Source: an uncultured Hyphomicrobiales bacterium (GTDB taxonomy: Bacteria; Pseudomonadota; Alphaproteobacteria; Rhizobiales; Beijerinckiaceae). From it: 64,000 nt of DNA. Below the pieces are notes generated by a model, which had not been told where the DNA came from, searched no databases, and saw only the letters and a program-made list of their open reading frames with translations. Location of the stretch: NCBI GenBank assembly GCA_903847605.1, contig CAINED010000050.1, positions 62,001 to 126,000 on the forward strand. Direction: 5' to 3'. Made by a program: the position numbers and the translations under genes. This document shows positions 18,564 through 26,733 of this stretch, in pieces (within the stretch, counting starts at the first letter, position 1; each line of letters starts with the position of its first letter).

Positions 18564-19838
18564 TCAGGCCTCCACGATTTCGCGCCAGCGGCGCCAGAAC
18601 ACACGGATATGACCTTCGTCCGTATCGAACTGATCGGCCATCGGCTTGTGCATGCCACGCGAAATGTCATTGAAGGGCGCGATGCGATGGGCGGAATAAC
18701 CTTCCTGCGCGGCTTCGAGCGCAGCGACATCGTCGGGCGTCGCGAACCCGCCGGGCCCATAAAAGGTAAGGAAGGCATGCAGCCGGCGCGCGCGTTGCTC
18801 CGCCGTTTCCTCGACGGGCCCCAGTGCGAAGGATGTCACCTTCATCAGGGTCGGGGAAACCGGCGTGAAATTGCGCACCGTGACCGATGAGCCATCGTTG
18901 ATCACGAGATTGGGGAAGATCACGAGATTGCGGTTGGTGTTGGCAACGCGTTCGGCGCGCGCCTCGCCCAGCCGCGAAACGAGTTCGGCCTTGATGTTGG
19001 CGACGTCTTCTTTCGCTTCCTCGCCATAAACCGAAATCCAGGCCGCCACGGGACGCCCGCGATAGTTCGGATTGTCCGTTGTCAGATGGCCGTTGCCGAG
19101 TTCGACGCCGCGGCCGATTTTGGGGAGCATTTCGCCCGGCTTTCGGCGCATGTCGACGCCGGAATTGGCCATGTAGTTGATCCAGGTCCGGTGGGTGATG
19201 AGGATGTGATAATCGTCGACGGAATTTTCGACCAGCAGCTTCCAGTTCGCCCTGATGTCGTATTCCTGCGTGCCGGAAATGATCTCCATCTGTCCGCTGG
19301 GCGACTGATCGAGGATGAGATCGATATAGTCCTTGGCGCCAGCCAGATAGGTATGAAGATCGACAGCATCCGGGTCGAAATTCAGGAACCAGAAGTCGCG
19401 GTAGCTTTCGAGCCTCGGCGGCTCCGGCAGCGAGTAGCGCGACTTGTCGAATTTCGGTCCATAGGCATCCTGGCCGGGAACGCCGCGCAAGGTGCCGTCA
19501 TTGTTGAACGTCCACCCATGATACATGCAATGGAAGCTGCGGGCGTTTCCCGAGCGTTCGCGGCAGACGATCGCGCCGCGATGAGGGCAGACATTCACCA
19601 GCGCGCGAACCTTGCCGTCATTGTCGCGCGAAAACAGGATGGGATAGCCGGCAACATTGCGCGTGAGATAATCGCCCGGATTCCGGATCTCCGAGGAATG
19701 ACCGACATAAATCCAGCATTTCTGGAAGATGCGCTCCTGCTCGAGCCTCAGCACCTCTTCGGAGAAGAACGCTGCACGATGGACGAGAAAGCGGTCCGCC
19801 GCTGCGTCCTCGAACACATATCGAGCGTGTTGACCCAA
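18564..19838 (-). CDS. Aromatic ring-hydroxylating dioxygenase, alpha subunit (Rieske)
   Basis: The Rieske cluster ligands are CPHRGAIVC and, further on, CMYHGWTF; the iron site is SVDDYHILITH (D-x-x-H-x4-H). The size of about 424 residues fits two-subunit dioxygenases. No ATG is available near the N-terminus. I chose TTG 19838, because GGGAG lies 7 nt before it; a TTG at 19880 opens the longest frame but falls inside the palindromic operator region, and GTG 19817 is also possible. The gene leads the alpha-beta-IclR-ASST run and is divergent from the Rieske gene at 19940. Confidence 0.9.
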   Translation of the reverse strand: MGQHARYVFEDAAADRFLVHRAAFFSEEVLRLEQERIFQKCWIYVGHSSEIRNPGDYLTRNVAGYPILFSRDNDGKVRALVNVCPHRGAIVCRERSGNARSFHCMYHGWTFNNDGTLRGVPGQDAYGPKFDKSRYSLPEPPRLESYRDFWFLNFDPDAVDLHTYLAGAKDYIDLILDQSPSGQMEIISGTQEYDIRANWKLLVENSVDDYHILITHRTWINYMANSGVDMRRKPGEMLPKIGRGVELGNGHLTTDNPNYRGRPVAAWISVYGEEAKEDVANIKAELVSRLGEARAERVANTNRNLVIFPNLVINDGSSVTVRNFTPVSPTLMKVTSFALGPVEETAEQRARRLHAFLTFYGPGGFATPDDVAALEAAQEGYSAHRIAPFNDISRGMHKPMADQFDTDEGHIRVFWRRWREIVEA

Positions 19839-19873
19839 GGGTATTCTCCCGTGCGAACGTGTATTTTCGTCGT

Positions 19874-19900
19874 TTGACAATATAAAATTTAATATGTCAA
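19874..19900. promoter_or_regulatory. AT-rich near-palindrome between divergent Rieske genes (candidate operator)
   Basis: TTGAC and GTCAA arms enclose an AT-only near-palindrome (TATAAAATTT then AATAT). Followed by TATAAT at 19903-19908, this makes the strongest AT-rich spot of the cluster. It lies between the two divergent oxygenase genes and is a natural binding site for the IclR protein encoded at 17116. This is inference. Confidence 0.45.
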
Positions 19901-19939
19901 TATATAATCTATTACGGATCGAGCAGCGGGGGGATTGGC

Positions 19940-21262
19940 GTGCTTTCTCTGGAAGATAACGAACGGCTGTGCCGGGTCGGGCCGGGAACGCCGATGGGAA
20001 CCCTCTTCCGCCGATTCTGGCTGCCGGCCATGTTGTCTTCGGAGGTGGAGCCGGATTCGCCGCCCCGCCGGTTGCGCATTCTCGGCGAAGACCTTGTCGG
20101 CTTCCGCGACAGCGAGGGACGCACGGGCATCATCGACGCTTATTGTCCGCACAAACTGGCGCAACTCTTCTGGGGGCGCAACGAGGAATGCGGGTTGCGC
20201 TGCCCCTATCACGGCTGGAAATTCGACGTATCGGGCAATTGCGTGGACCTGCCCAATGTCGAGGACGCCGCCAATGCCAAACGCAAGATGGGCATAACCG
20301 GCTATCCGACGCGCGAGGCCGGCGGCGTCGTCTGGGTCTACATGGGGCCGAAGGACAAGATGCCCGATCTGCCAGCGCTGGAATGGGCGGGGCTGCCGGT
20401 CGAAAACATCGACATGACGCGCTGGCTTCAATGCACGAACTGGCTGCAGGGTCTCGAAGGCGAGATCGATTCCTCGCACGTTTCCTTCCTGCATCGCGTA
20501 ACGGAAAAAGACTACGAACTGCCGTCTGAATTTACGTCCTACGGGCCGCCGGGTCCGGTGGACGGCGCGCCCTCCCTCACCGTGCGCTCGACCGATTATG
20601 GCTTCGTCTGCGGATCGCGCCGCCGCACGGTCAATCCGGACGAATTCTTCTGGCGCATCACGCACTGGCTCGTACCCTTCTACAGCATGATCGCGAACCA
20701 TCGTTATCCGCGCACGGGCCGCGCATGGGTGCCGGTGGATGACTACAACGTGATGACTTTCGGCTACTCGTTCAACGCGGAGCGCGCTTTCACGGAGCAT
20801 GAGCGCGCTGTGCTGAGGAAGGGCGCCTTCTTCCCGCCGCGCATCGCGCCCGCCGCGTATAAACTCGATGACGGCTATATCATCGACACATGGATTGGCG
20901 AGGCTAATGCCGGCAACGATTTCCTGATGAGCCGCGACGTGCAGCGCAAGGGCAATTACACCGGCATATTGGGCGTCAACGAACAGGATCGCTGCATTCA
21001 GGAAAGCCAGCGCTCGATTGCGGGCGTAAGGCCCGGAGGTTTTGTCGATCGCTCGCGCGAAAAGCTCGTTGCATCCGATGTGCCCGTCATTACGGCGCGC
21101 AAAACTCTCCTGAAGATGATCGCCGATCTCGAAAATGGCATCGAGCCGCCGCAGGTGACGGACCCTTCAGTCTACCGCGTGCATGGCACGGCGATCCTCT
21201 CGCGGCATGGCGACTTCGACGGACTGCTTGCCGAAAGCCGCGCCGAGGTGATGGGGCTTTAG
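19940..21262 (+). CDS. Rieske aromatic oxygenase, phthalate-dioxygenase type
   Basis: 440 residues with Rieske ligands CPHKLAQLF and CPYHGWKF and the iron motif GEIDSSHVSFLH (D-x2-H-x4-H). The opening DNERLCRVGPGTPMGTLFRR parallels the gene at 2207, so the two are paralogues of the alpha-only class, which attacks aromatic carboxylates or methoxylated rings with a separate reductase. The start is GTG 19940 after GGGGGG. It is divergent from the alpha-beta dioxygenase, with only about 100 bp of shared regulatory DNA. Confidence 0.92.
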   Translation: MLSLEDNERLCRVGPGTPMGTLFRRFWLPAMLSSEVEPDSPPRRLRILGEDLVGFRDSEGRTGIIDAYCPHKLAQLFWGRNEECGLRCPYHGWKFDVSGNCVDLPNVEDAANAKRKMGITGYPTREAGGVVWVYMGPKDKMPDLPALEWAGLPVENIDMTRWLQCTNWLQGLEGEIDSSHVSFLHRVTEKDYELPSEFTSYGPPGPVDGAPSLTVRSTDYGFVCGSRRRTVNPDEFFWRITHWLVPFYSMIANHRYPRTGRAWVPVDDYNVMTFGYSFNAERAFTEHERAVLRKGAFFPPRIAPAAYKLDDGYIIDTWIGEANAGNDFLMSRDVQRKGNYTGILGVNEQDRCIQESQRSIAGVRPGGFVDRSREKLVASDVPVITARKTLLKMIADLENGIEPPQVTDPSVYRVHGTAILSRHGDFDGLLAESRAEVMGL

Positions 21263-21264
21263 CC

Positions 21265-22281
21265 TCATCCCCCTTCCGGCGGACGCGTCACTTCGCGCAG
21301 CTTGTCGAGAACTTGCTTCGGACCGGTCGAGCCGTCAGCGACGGTCTTTTCAAGCGTCGCGCCGTCCTGGGGTTCGACATCGATGGTGAGTTTCGCGGCT
21401 TCGGCGACGAACTCCTTGTCCTTCATGAGCGCGTCGAAAGCGCGGCGCAGAATCGGCGTGCGCGCCGCGTCCATGCCGGGCGGTCCCATCAAGGTCTGGC
21501 CGACATCGCTGACGCTGCCGAGCATGCCCAAAACCTGTTTGGCGAACTCGTTGTCCGCCAGTTCCGGCAGCGCCGGCACGTCAGGCAGATGTTTCGAGCG
21601 GGTGCGCGAAATCGAATAGATGAACTTCACGTGGCCAGCATCCATCCAGTCCTTGCGTGCGAGAATGTCGGTCAGGCCTGTCGAGCCGACGCCGCCGAGT
21701 TCGCCTTTCTCCGTCGCCAGAATCTGCTGGCGCGAGGACTGATAGCCGCGCACGACATTGAACTTCGTGCCTGTCAGCGCATTCAGCGCCCAGGGCACCA
21801 TGGCTGATGTGCCCTGCGCTCCGCTCGCGCCCATCGGGATGGCTTTCGTCTTCGCGTCCGCCGCCGTCAGGACGCCGGACGTATGCCAGGTGATGCCGAC
21901 GAGCGAGACCGGCTGCACCCGGCCGATCCAGACATATTTTTCCGGCTCATATTTTGCGGCCGGGTCGAGAACCTTGTTCAGCACGATGGAAGGCTGCACG
22001 GTCGCAAGCGTCAGTCCGTCCTTCGGCGCGACATTGTAGAGGAATTCCGCAGCCCGCACGCTCGATGCGCCCGGCATGTTGCGCGGCACGATAGTCGGCG
22101 CGCCCGGTATATAGCGCGGCATCAGCCGCGCCATCAGTCGTCCGCCGGAATCGTACATGCCCGATTCCGCAGAGCCGATGATGAGATTGATCGTCTTGCC
22201 CTTGTAGAAGTCCGTGTCCTGCGCGAGAGCGGGCGAGGCTGCATGAGCCAGAAAGATTGCGGCGACAACAATTTGTTTCAT
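21265..22281 (-). CDS. TctC/Bug-like periplasmic receptor
   Basis: 338 residues. A signal peptide (VVAAIFLAHAASPALAQ) precedes family motifs NLIIGSAESGMYDSGGRL, PRNMPGASSVRAAEFLYN and APKDGLTLATVQ. It is similar to the receptor at 8995, and in both genes the usual PPGGG loop and following motifs are of the divergent subgroup. It converges on the Rieske gene at 19940 (2 bp between the stops). No TctAB permease is nearby. It probably captures the substrate for this cluster. Confidence 0.87.
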   Translation of the reverse strand: MKQIVVAAIFLAHAASPALAQDTDFYKGKTINLIIGSAESGMYDSGGRLMARLMPRYIPGAPTIVPRNMPGASSVRAAEFLYNVAPKDGLTLATVQPSIVLNKVLDPAAKYEPEKYVWIGRVQPVSLVGITWHTSGVLTAADAKTKAIPMGASGAQGTSAMVPWALNALTGTKFNVVRGYQSSRQQILATEKGELGGVGSTGLTDILARKDWMDAGHVKFIYSISRTRSKHLPDVPALPELADNEFAKQVLGMLGSVSDVGQTLMGPPGMDAARTPILRRAFDALMKDKEFVAEAAKLTIDVEPQDGATLEKTVADGSTGPKQVLDKLREVTRPPEGG

Positions 22282-22399
22282 AGCGTTTCCCGGCAGATGT
22301 ATCGCGAAGCCGAAGTCAGCTTCGGACCGTTTTGCCGCAAGTATATCTTAACGTGCCGAAGAAATCACATTGGGCATCACGCGACGGAGAAAAACGGTA

Positions 22400-22846
22400 T
22401 TAACGCTTCCCCTTGAACGGGGCCATTCCGGCCCGCGCCAGTTCATCCGCGCGCTCGTTCATTTCGTGGCCGGCATGGCCCTTGACCCAGTGCCATTCGA
22501 TATTGTGACGCGCCGCGGCCTCATCGAGGCGCTGCCATAGCTCAACATTCTTGACCGGCTTCTTGTCCGCTGTCTTCCAGCCGTTCTTCTTCCAGCCTTT
22601 CATCCAGCTCATGATGCCGCCGCGTAAATACTCGCTGTCGGTCCACAGATCGACATCGCAGGGACGCGTCAGCGCTTCGAGCGCGGAAATCGCGGCCATG
22701 AGCTCCATGCGATTGTTGGTCGTCATGGCCTCGCCGCCGGACAGTTCCTTTTCGTGGCCATTGAAGGCGAGAATCGCGCCCCAGCCCCCTGGGCCAGGAT
22801 TTCCCGAGCAGGCGCCGTCCGTATAAATCGTCACGCGCCGCGTCAT
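22400..22846 (-). CDS. rnhA: Ribonuclease HI
   Basis: 148 residues with the four catalytic acidic residues of RNase HI: Asp in [17 protein letters not shown], Glu in [10 protein letters not shown], Asp in LWTDSEYL and Asp in NERADELA. It degrades RNA in RNA-DNA hybrids. The ATG at 22846 overlaps the thrB stop by 4 bp (ATGA), so the two are coupled. The longer open frame around it (to 23731) is a shadow of thrB. Confidence 0.97.
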   Translation of the reverse strand: MTRRVTIYTDGACSGNPGPGGWGAILAFNGHEKELSGGEAMTTNNRMELMAAISALEALTRPCDVDLWTDSEYLRGGIMSWMKGWKKNGWKTADKKPVKNVELWQRLDEAAARHNIEWHWVKGHAGHEMNERADELARAGMAPFKGKR

Positions 22847-23808
22847 GCCAGCAGGCCGTAATCCCGCGCGCCCGTCACATGCTGATGGAAACGCATTTTC
22901 TTCACATATTCGATCGGATCCTTGGGTTTCACCAAAGCTCCTTCCGGCACGTTCAGCCAGTCGACGAGACGCGTGAGCAGAAACCGCAGCGCAGCGCCGC
23001 GTGCGAGAACCGGCAGCGCCTCGATCTCCTCGCCTGTCAGCTTGCGAACGCGATTGTAGCCCGCGAGCATCGCCATACCCTTGGTGATGTTGAACGACGC
23101 GTCCTGCTCGAAACACCAGGCGTTGAGACAGATCGCGAGATCGTAGGCAAAGAAATCGTTGCAGGCGAAATAGAAGTCGATCAGGCCCGACAGCTTGCCC
23201 GACAGGAAGAAGACATTGTCGGGAAAGAGATCTGCGTGAATGACGCCAGACGGGAGACCCCTGGGCCAGCGTCCTTCCAGATAGGAAATTTCGTCCGCGA
23301 CGGCGACGGCGAGACCGGGCAGCACACCATCGGCGCGCGCCTCGGCCTGACGAAAAAGGACAGGCCATGCATCGAGCGACAGCGCGTTGCGCCGCTCGAT
23401 GGAAAAGCTCTTGCCGCCGCGATGCAGAAGCGCGAGCGCCTCGCCGACGGCAGAGCAATGTTTCGCATCGGGACGCCGCACGGACATGCCGTCGAGAAAT
23501 GTCACGATCACGGCAGGCCGGCCGGCGAGCCGGCCGAGGGCGCGACCCGTGCGGTCGTGGACCGGGCGGGGACAGGTGATGCCGCGTTCGACGAGATGAT
23601 CCATCAGGCCGAGAAAGAAGGGCAGATCGGCTTCCGCAACGCGCTTTTCGTAAAGCGTCAGAATGAAGAAGCCCGCGCCGGTGTGCAGCAAGAAGTTCGA
23701 ATTCTCGACGCCTTCCGCGATGCCCTTGCACGACAGGAGAGGACCGATGTCGTAGCCGGCCAGAAAGCTTTCGAGTTCCTCGTCGCCGACCTCGGTATAG
23801 ACAGCCAT
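22843..23808 (-). CDS. thrB: Homoserine kinase, type II (ThrB)
   Basis: 321 residues of the phosphotransferase (APH) fold used for homoserine kinase in alphaproteobacteria. The catalytic loop is [13 protein letters not shown], the metal site [18 protein letters not shown], and the N-terminus [11 protein letters not shown]. It phosphorylates homoserine in threonine synthesis. It is coupled to rnhA downstream. In many rhizobia ispH sits directly upstream; here an EamA gene and a vapBC module intervene. Confidence 0.93.
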   Translation of the reverse strand: MAVYTEVGDEELESFLAGYDIGPLLSCKGIAEGVENSNFLLHTGAGFFILTLYEKRVAEADLPFFLGLMDHLVERGITCPRPVHDRTGRALGRLAGRPAVIVTFLDGMSVRRPDAKHCSAVGEALALLHRGGKSFSIERRNALSLDAWPVLFRQAEARADGVLPGLAVAVADEISYLEGRWPRGLPSGVIHADLFPDNVFFLSGKLSGLIDFYFACNDFFAYDLAICLNAWCFEQDASFNITKGMAMLAGYNRVRKLTGEEIEALPVLARGAALRFLLTRLVDWLNVPEGALVKPKDPIEYVKKMRFHQHVTGARDYGLLA

Positions 23809-23893
23809 CAGCCTCGAATCCCCTGCCGTTTGGCCCGCCGCAGGCTTCGTGTTAGCCAGCGCTCACAACAAGGTCAAACAGGCGGAAAACGCC

Positions 23894-24823
23894 ATGATGT
23901 CAGCGGGGCTTGCCGCCTTCATTGCCAAGTGGAGCTGGGCTTTCTTCACGATCTGCGCCTCGGCGGCGCAGACCGCGCGCAACGCCATGCAGCGCGATCT
24001 CACAAGGACGCTTGGCACCGCAGGCGCGACTCATGTGCGCTTTCTTTTCGCGCTGCCTTTCGCGGTCGTGCTGGTGCTGGTCGAGACGCAGCTGCTCGGC
24101 ATGAAATTTCCGTCTTTCGACGCGCCAGCGCTCGGGTGGATCGCGGCGGGCGCGCTCACGCAATCCATAGCGACGGCCCTGATGCTCGCGGGCATGAAGA
24201 CACGCTCCTTCTCCGTCATTGTCGCCTATACGAAGACGGAGCCGATCTTCATCGCGATGATCGCCGTGGCGCTGCTGGGTGAAACACTATCCGCAACGAC
24301 GATAGCCGCTGTGCTGATCGCGACTGCGGGCGTCATGCTGATGTCCTGCCCGAAGCGAGAAATGTTAAAGGATGGCGCGGCGACGGACTTGCGGCCAGCT
24401 CTGCTCGGTCTCGCCAGCGGATTGTTTTTCGCCCTGTCGGCCAATTCCTACCGCGCTGGACTCATCCGAATCGGAACGGAAGACTTCATCATGTCGGCTT
24501 CGGCCGTGATGCTGGCGGGACAGGCGATGCAAAGCGCCGCCATTCTCGTGTGGCTCGTCTTGTTCGACCGGCCCTTGCTGGCGGGCATTGCGCGCCAGTG
24601 GAAGCGCTCGCTCTTCGCCGGGTCCATGGGCGCCATCGCCTCGCTGTTCTGGTTCATGGCCTTCGCTCTGATTTCTGCCGCGAAGGTGCGCACGCTCGCG
24701 CTCGTTGAAGTGCCGATGGCGCTTCTCGTTTCGCGCGGCATCTTCAACCAGACGACGACAGGCCGCGAAATCGCGGGCATGGCGATGATCGCGGCGGGCA
24801 TCGTGCTGCTGCTGAACGGGTAG
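23894..24823 (+). CDS. EamA-family (drug/metabolite) transporter
   Basis: About 309 residues with ten predicted hydrophobic segments (FIAKWSWAFFTICASAAQTA at the start, EIAGMAMIAAGIVLLLNG at the end). Conserved EamA features are the end of each half-repeat (TKTEPIFIAMIAVALLGETL and VEVPMALLVSRGIFNQ). I chose ATG 23894; a GTG at 23849 would add 15 polar residues. It lies on the strand opposite to thrB and ispH and separates them, together with vapBC. Substrate unknown. Confidence 0.85.
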   Translation: MMSAGLAAFIAKWSWAFFTICASAAQTARNAMQRDLTRTLGTAGATHVRFLFALPFAVVLVLVETQLLGMKFPSFDAPALGWIAAGALTQSIATALMLAGMKTRSFSVIVAYTKTEPIFIAMIAVALLGETLSATTIAAVLIATAGVMLMSCPKREMLKDGAATDLRPALLGLASGLFFALSANSYRAGLIRIGTEDFIMSASAVMLAGQAMQSAAILVWLVLFDRPLLAGIARQWKRSLFAGSMGAIASLFWFMAFALISAAKVRTLALVEVPMALLVSRGIFNQTTTGREIAGMAMIAAGIVLLLNG

Positions 24824-24825
24824 AG

Positions 24826-24871
24826 TTGACAGAAGCTCCATTTGTAATACAATGTATTACAAATGGAGCTT
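24826..24871 (+). promoter_or_regulatory. vapBC promoter within a perfect 39-bp palindrome
   Basis: TTGACA (24826-24831), 16 bp spacer, TACAAT (24848-24853). From 24833 to 24871 the DNA is a perfect inverted repeat: AAGCTCCATTTGTAATACA, one central A, and its exact complement. The palindrome covers the -10 box and the GGAG ribosome site (24866-24869) of the antitoxin gene. The antitoxin or VapBC complex is the likely binder. Confidence 0.75.
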
Positions 24872-24874
24872 TGC

Positions 24875-25153
24875 ATGGCGTCCGACAAGTCGATTCTCTC
24901 GATCCGCATCCCCGATGAATTGCGCGCAAAGCTCGACGAGGCGGCGCGGCTGAGCGGGCATTCGAGGGGCGCGCTGATCAAGGAGGCCCTGAAGCACCAT
25001 CTTGCGACGCTGGCCAAGCCGGACATTCAATCACGGAGAGAGCAGGCGCTCGAAAAGCTCAAGTCGATGCGTAGCGCTGGTGTGCGCCTTTATGGAGGCC
25101 GAACGGCGGATGAAATAGACGCCATGATCGACGATATTCGCGGCGACAGATGA
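24875..25153 (+). CDS. Ribbon-helix-helix (CopG-like) antitoxin of a VapBC pair
   Basis: 92 residues. The N-terminus ILSIRIPDELRAKLDEAAR followed by SGHSRGALIKEALKHHLA is a ribbon-helix-helix DNA-binding domain; the C-terminal part (ADEIDAMIDDIRGDR) would bind and block the toxin. ATG 24875 has GGAG 5 nt upstream; ATG 24863 lies inside the palindrome and is less likely. Its stop overlaps the toxin start (ATGA). Base composition is lower in GC than the neighbours, which fits transfer. Confidence 0.85.
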   Translation: MASDKSILSIRIPDELRAKLDEAARLSGHSRGALIKEALKHHLATLAKPDIQSRREQALEKLKSMRSAGVRLYGGRTADEIDAMIDDIRGDR

Positions 25154-25599
25154 TCACGAGACTCCAGTCGCTGATTTCCGCGCACGAGCGCGTCTATGTC
25201 GATTCTAATACGCTCATTTATTACATTGAAGATTCCGGGCAGCTGAGCGGCCTCGCCGCCGAATGCCTCGATTATTGTGTCGCACAGGGAATACGGCTCG
25301 TGACAAGCGAACTGTCACTCACCGAGTGTCTTTGGGGCGTCTACAAGACCAAGCGCGAAGGTCTTGCGGACCTCTACCGCAAATGGCTTTTCGACGACAC
25401 CCTTGTCGAACTTTCCGCAGTCGAAATTCATGTGCTCGAAATGGCGGCAACTATTGGTCCAAGTCACAACTTGCGATTGGCGGATGCCATTCATGTTGCC
25501 TTCGCCATGTTGACCGAATGCAGCGCGATGCTCACCAACGACAAGCGGCTAAGGCTTCCGGAATCAATTCAGCCAATTCGCCTGACTGACGTTCACTGA
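25150..25599 (+). CDS. PIN-domain toxin (VapC-like RNase)
   Basis: 149 residues. PIN acidic residues are visible: Asp in VYVDSNTLIYY, Glu in SELSLTECLWG, Asp in LRLADAIHVAFAM and Asp in LTNDKRLRLP. VapC toxins cleave tRNA or rRNA when free of antitoxin. It is coupled to the antitoxin by a 4-bp overlap. The stop lies 3 bp from the convergent ispH stop. The module is on the strand opposite to the ispH–thrB–rnhA genes. Confidence 0.88.
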   Translation: MITRLQSLISAHERVYVDSNTLIYYIEDSGQLSGLAAECLDYCVAQGIRLVTSELSLTECLWGVYKTKREGLADLYRKWLFDDTLVELSAVEIHVLEMAATIGPSHNLRLADAIHVAFAMLTECSAMLTNDKRLRLPESIQPIRLTDVH

Positions 25600-25602
25600 A
25601 AT

Positions 25603-26580
25603 TCATTGCCGTTCCCGCAATTCCCTCGGCAGCGGGAAGAACATGTTCTCCTGCGCATTGGTCCGCGTCTCAATCGATACATCGAACCGCGCGCGCAGGG
25701 CGTCGATGATTTCATCGACCAGAATTTCCGGCGCCGACGCGCCCGCCGTGATGGCCAGCGTCTTCACACCGCCAAGTCCCGTCCAGTCTATGTCGCGCGC
25801 GCGCTGCACCAGCAGCGACACCCGGCAGCCCTCGCGTTCGGCGACTTCGCGCAGGCGTTGCGAATTGGAGGAATTCGGCGCGCCGACGACAATCATGGCG
25901 TCGGCTTCCCGAGCTACAGCCTTCACCGCCTCCTGGCGGTTCGTCGTCGCGTAACAGATATCGTCGCGATGCGGCCCGGCGATTTCGGGAAAACGGGCTT
26001 GCAACGCCGCGACGATGTCGCGCGTATCGTCGACCGACAGAGTCGTCTGCGAGCACCATGCCAACGGCGTCGACGAGGGAAAATCGAGCGCCGCGACATC
26101 TGCAACCGTTTCGACGAGGATCACCGCACCATCGGGCAATTGGCCCACGGTCCCCACGACTTCCGGATGACCGTTGTGGCCGATCAGGATGATCCGGCGG
26201 CCGCGCCGGTGATGCAGTTCGGCTTCCCGGTGAACCTTCGTCACGAGCGGACAGGTCGCATCGATCGCAAAGAAGTTTCGTGACGCCGCTTCGTCCGGCA
26301 CCGATTTCGGGACGCCATGCGCGGAAAAAATCACCGGCGCATTCGTGTCGGGAATTTCCGAGAGTTCGTCGACGAAGACAGCGCCCTTCGCCTTCAGGTC
26401 GTCCACGACATATTTGTTGTGAACGATCTCGTGCCGCACATAAACCGGCGCGCCATGAAGCTGCAATGCGCGCTCGACCGCATCGATAGCGCGCACCACC
26501 CCCGCGCAAAAGCCGCGCGGCGCGCAGAGAATCACGCGTAAAGGCGGCTTTGACAGGTTGGGATCCGGCGAAGCATTCAT
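25603..26580 (-). CDS. ispH: 4-hydroxy-3-methylbut-2-enyl diphosphate reductase
   Basis: The three iron-sulfur cysteines are in [17 protein letters not shown] and [22 protein letters not shown] blocks; the active-site Glu of ATTNRQEAV and the His of [12 protein letters not shown] and [10 protein letters not shown] are present. It makes IPP and DMAPP in the last step of the MEP isoprenoid pathway. ATG 26580 ([10 protein letters not shown]) gives 325 residues; 8 further codons upstream are open. thrB would normally follow; here vapBC starts on the other strand 3 bp beyond the stop. Confidence 0.96.
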   Translation of the reverse strand: MNASPDPNLSKPPLRVILCAPRGFCAGVVRAIDAVERALQLHGAPVYVRHEIVHNKYVVDDLKAKGAVFVDELSEIPDTNAPVIFSAHGVPKSVPDEAASRNFFAIDATCPLVTKVHREAELHHRRGRRIILIGHNGHPEVVGTVGQLPDGAVILVETVADVAALDFPSSTPLAWCSQTTLSVDDTRDIVAALQARFPEIAGPHRDDICYATTNRQEAVKAVAREADAMIVVGAPNSSNSQRLREVAEREGCRVSLLVQRARDIDWTGLGGVKTLAITAGASAPEILVDEIIDALRARFDVSIETRTNAQENMFFPLPRELRERQ

Positions 26581-26733
26581 GTCGCTATTGGCTACCCGCG
26601 CCAAACCAAGTCAAGCATGCCGTATGCTCCGGGATACGGCTCGCAAGCAAAGTTGATGTCGCCGGCATTCGCGCCGGCGCTCGCCTCGCCTATATAGGCA
26701 GGATCATTCCCCGCGCCGCCCGCCGGAGCCTCC

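Noticed and set aside
22400..23731. 443-codon minus-strand open frame
   Set aside because: Only its end is a gene, rnhA at 22400-22846. The rest is an alternative frame of thrB.
24833..24871. Terminator of the EamA gene
   Set aside because: A palindrome without loop or T-run, containing a promoter -10 and a ribosome site for the next gene; an operator is the better reading.
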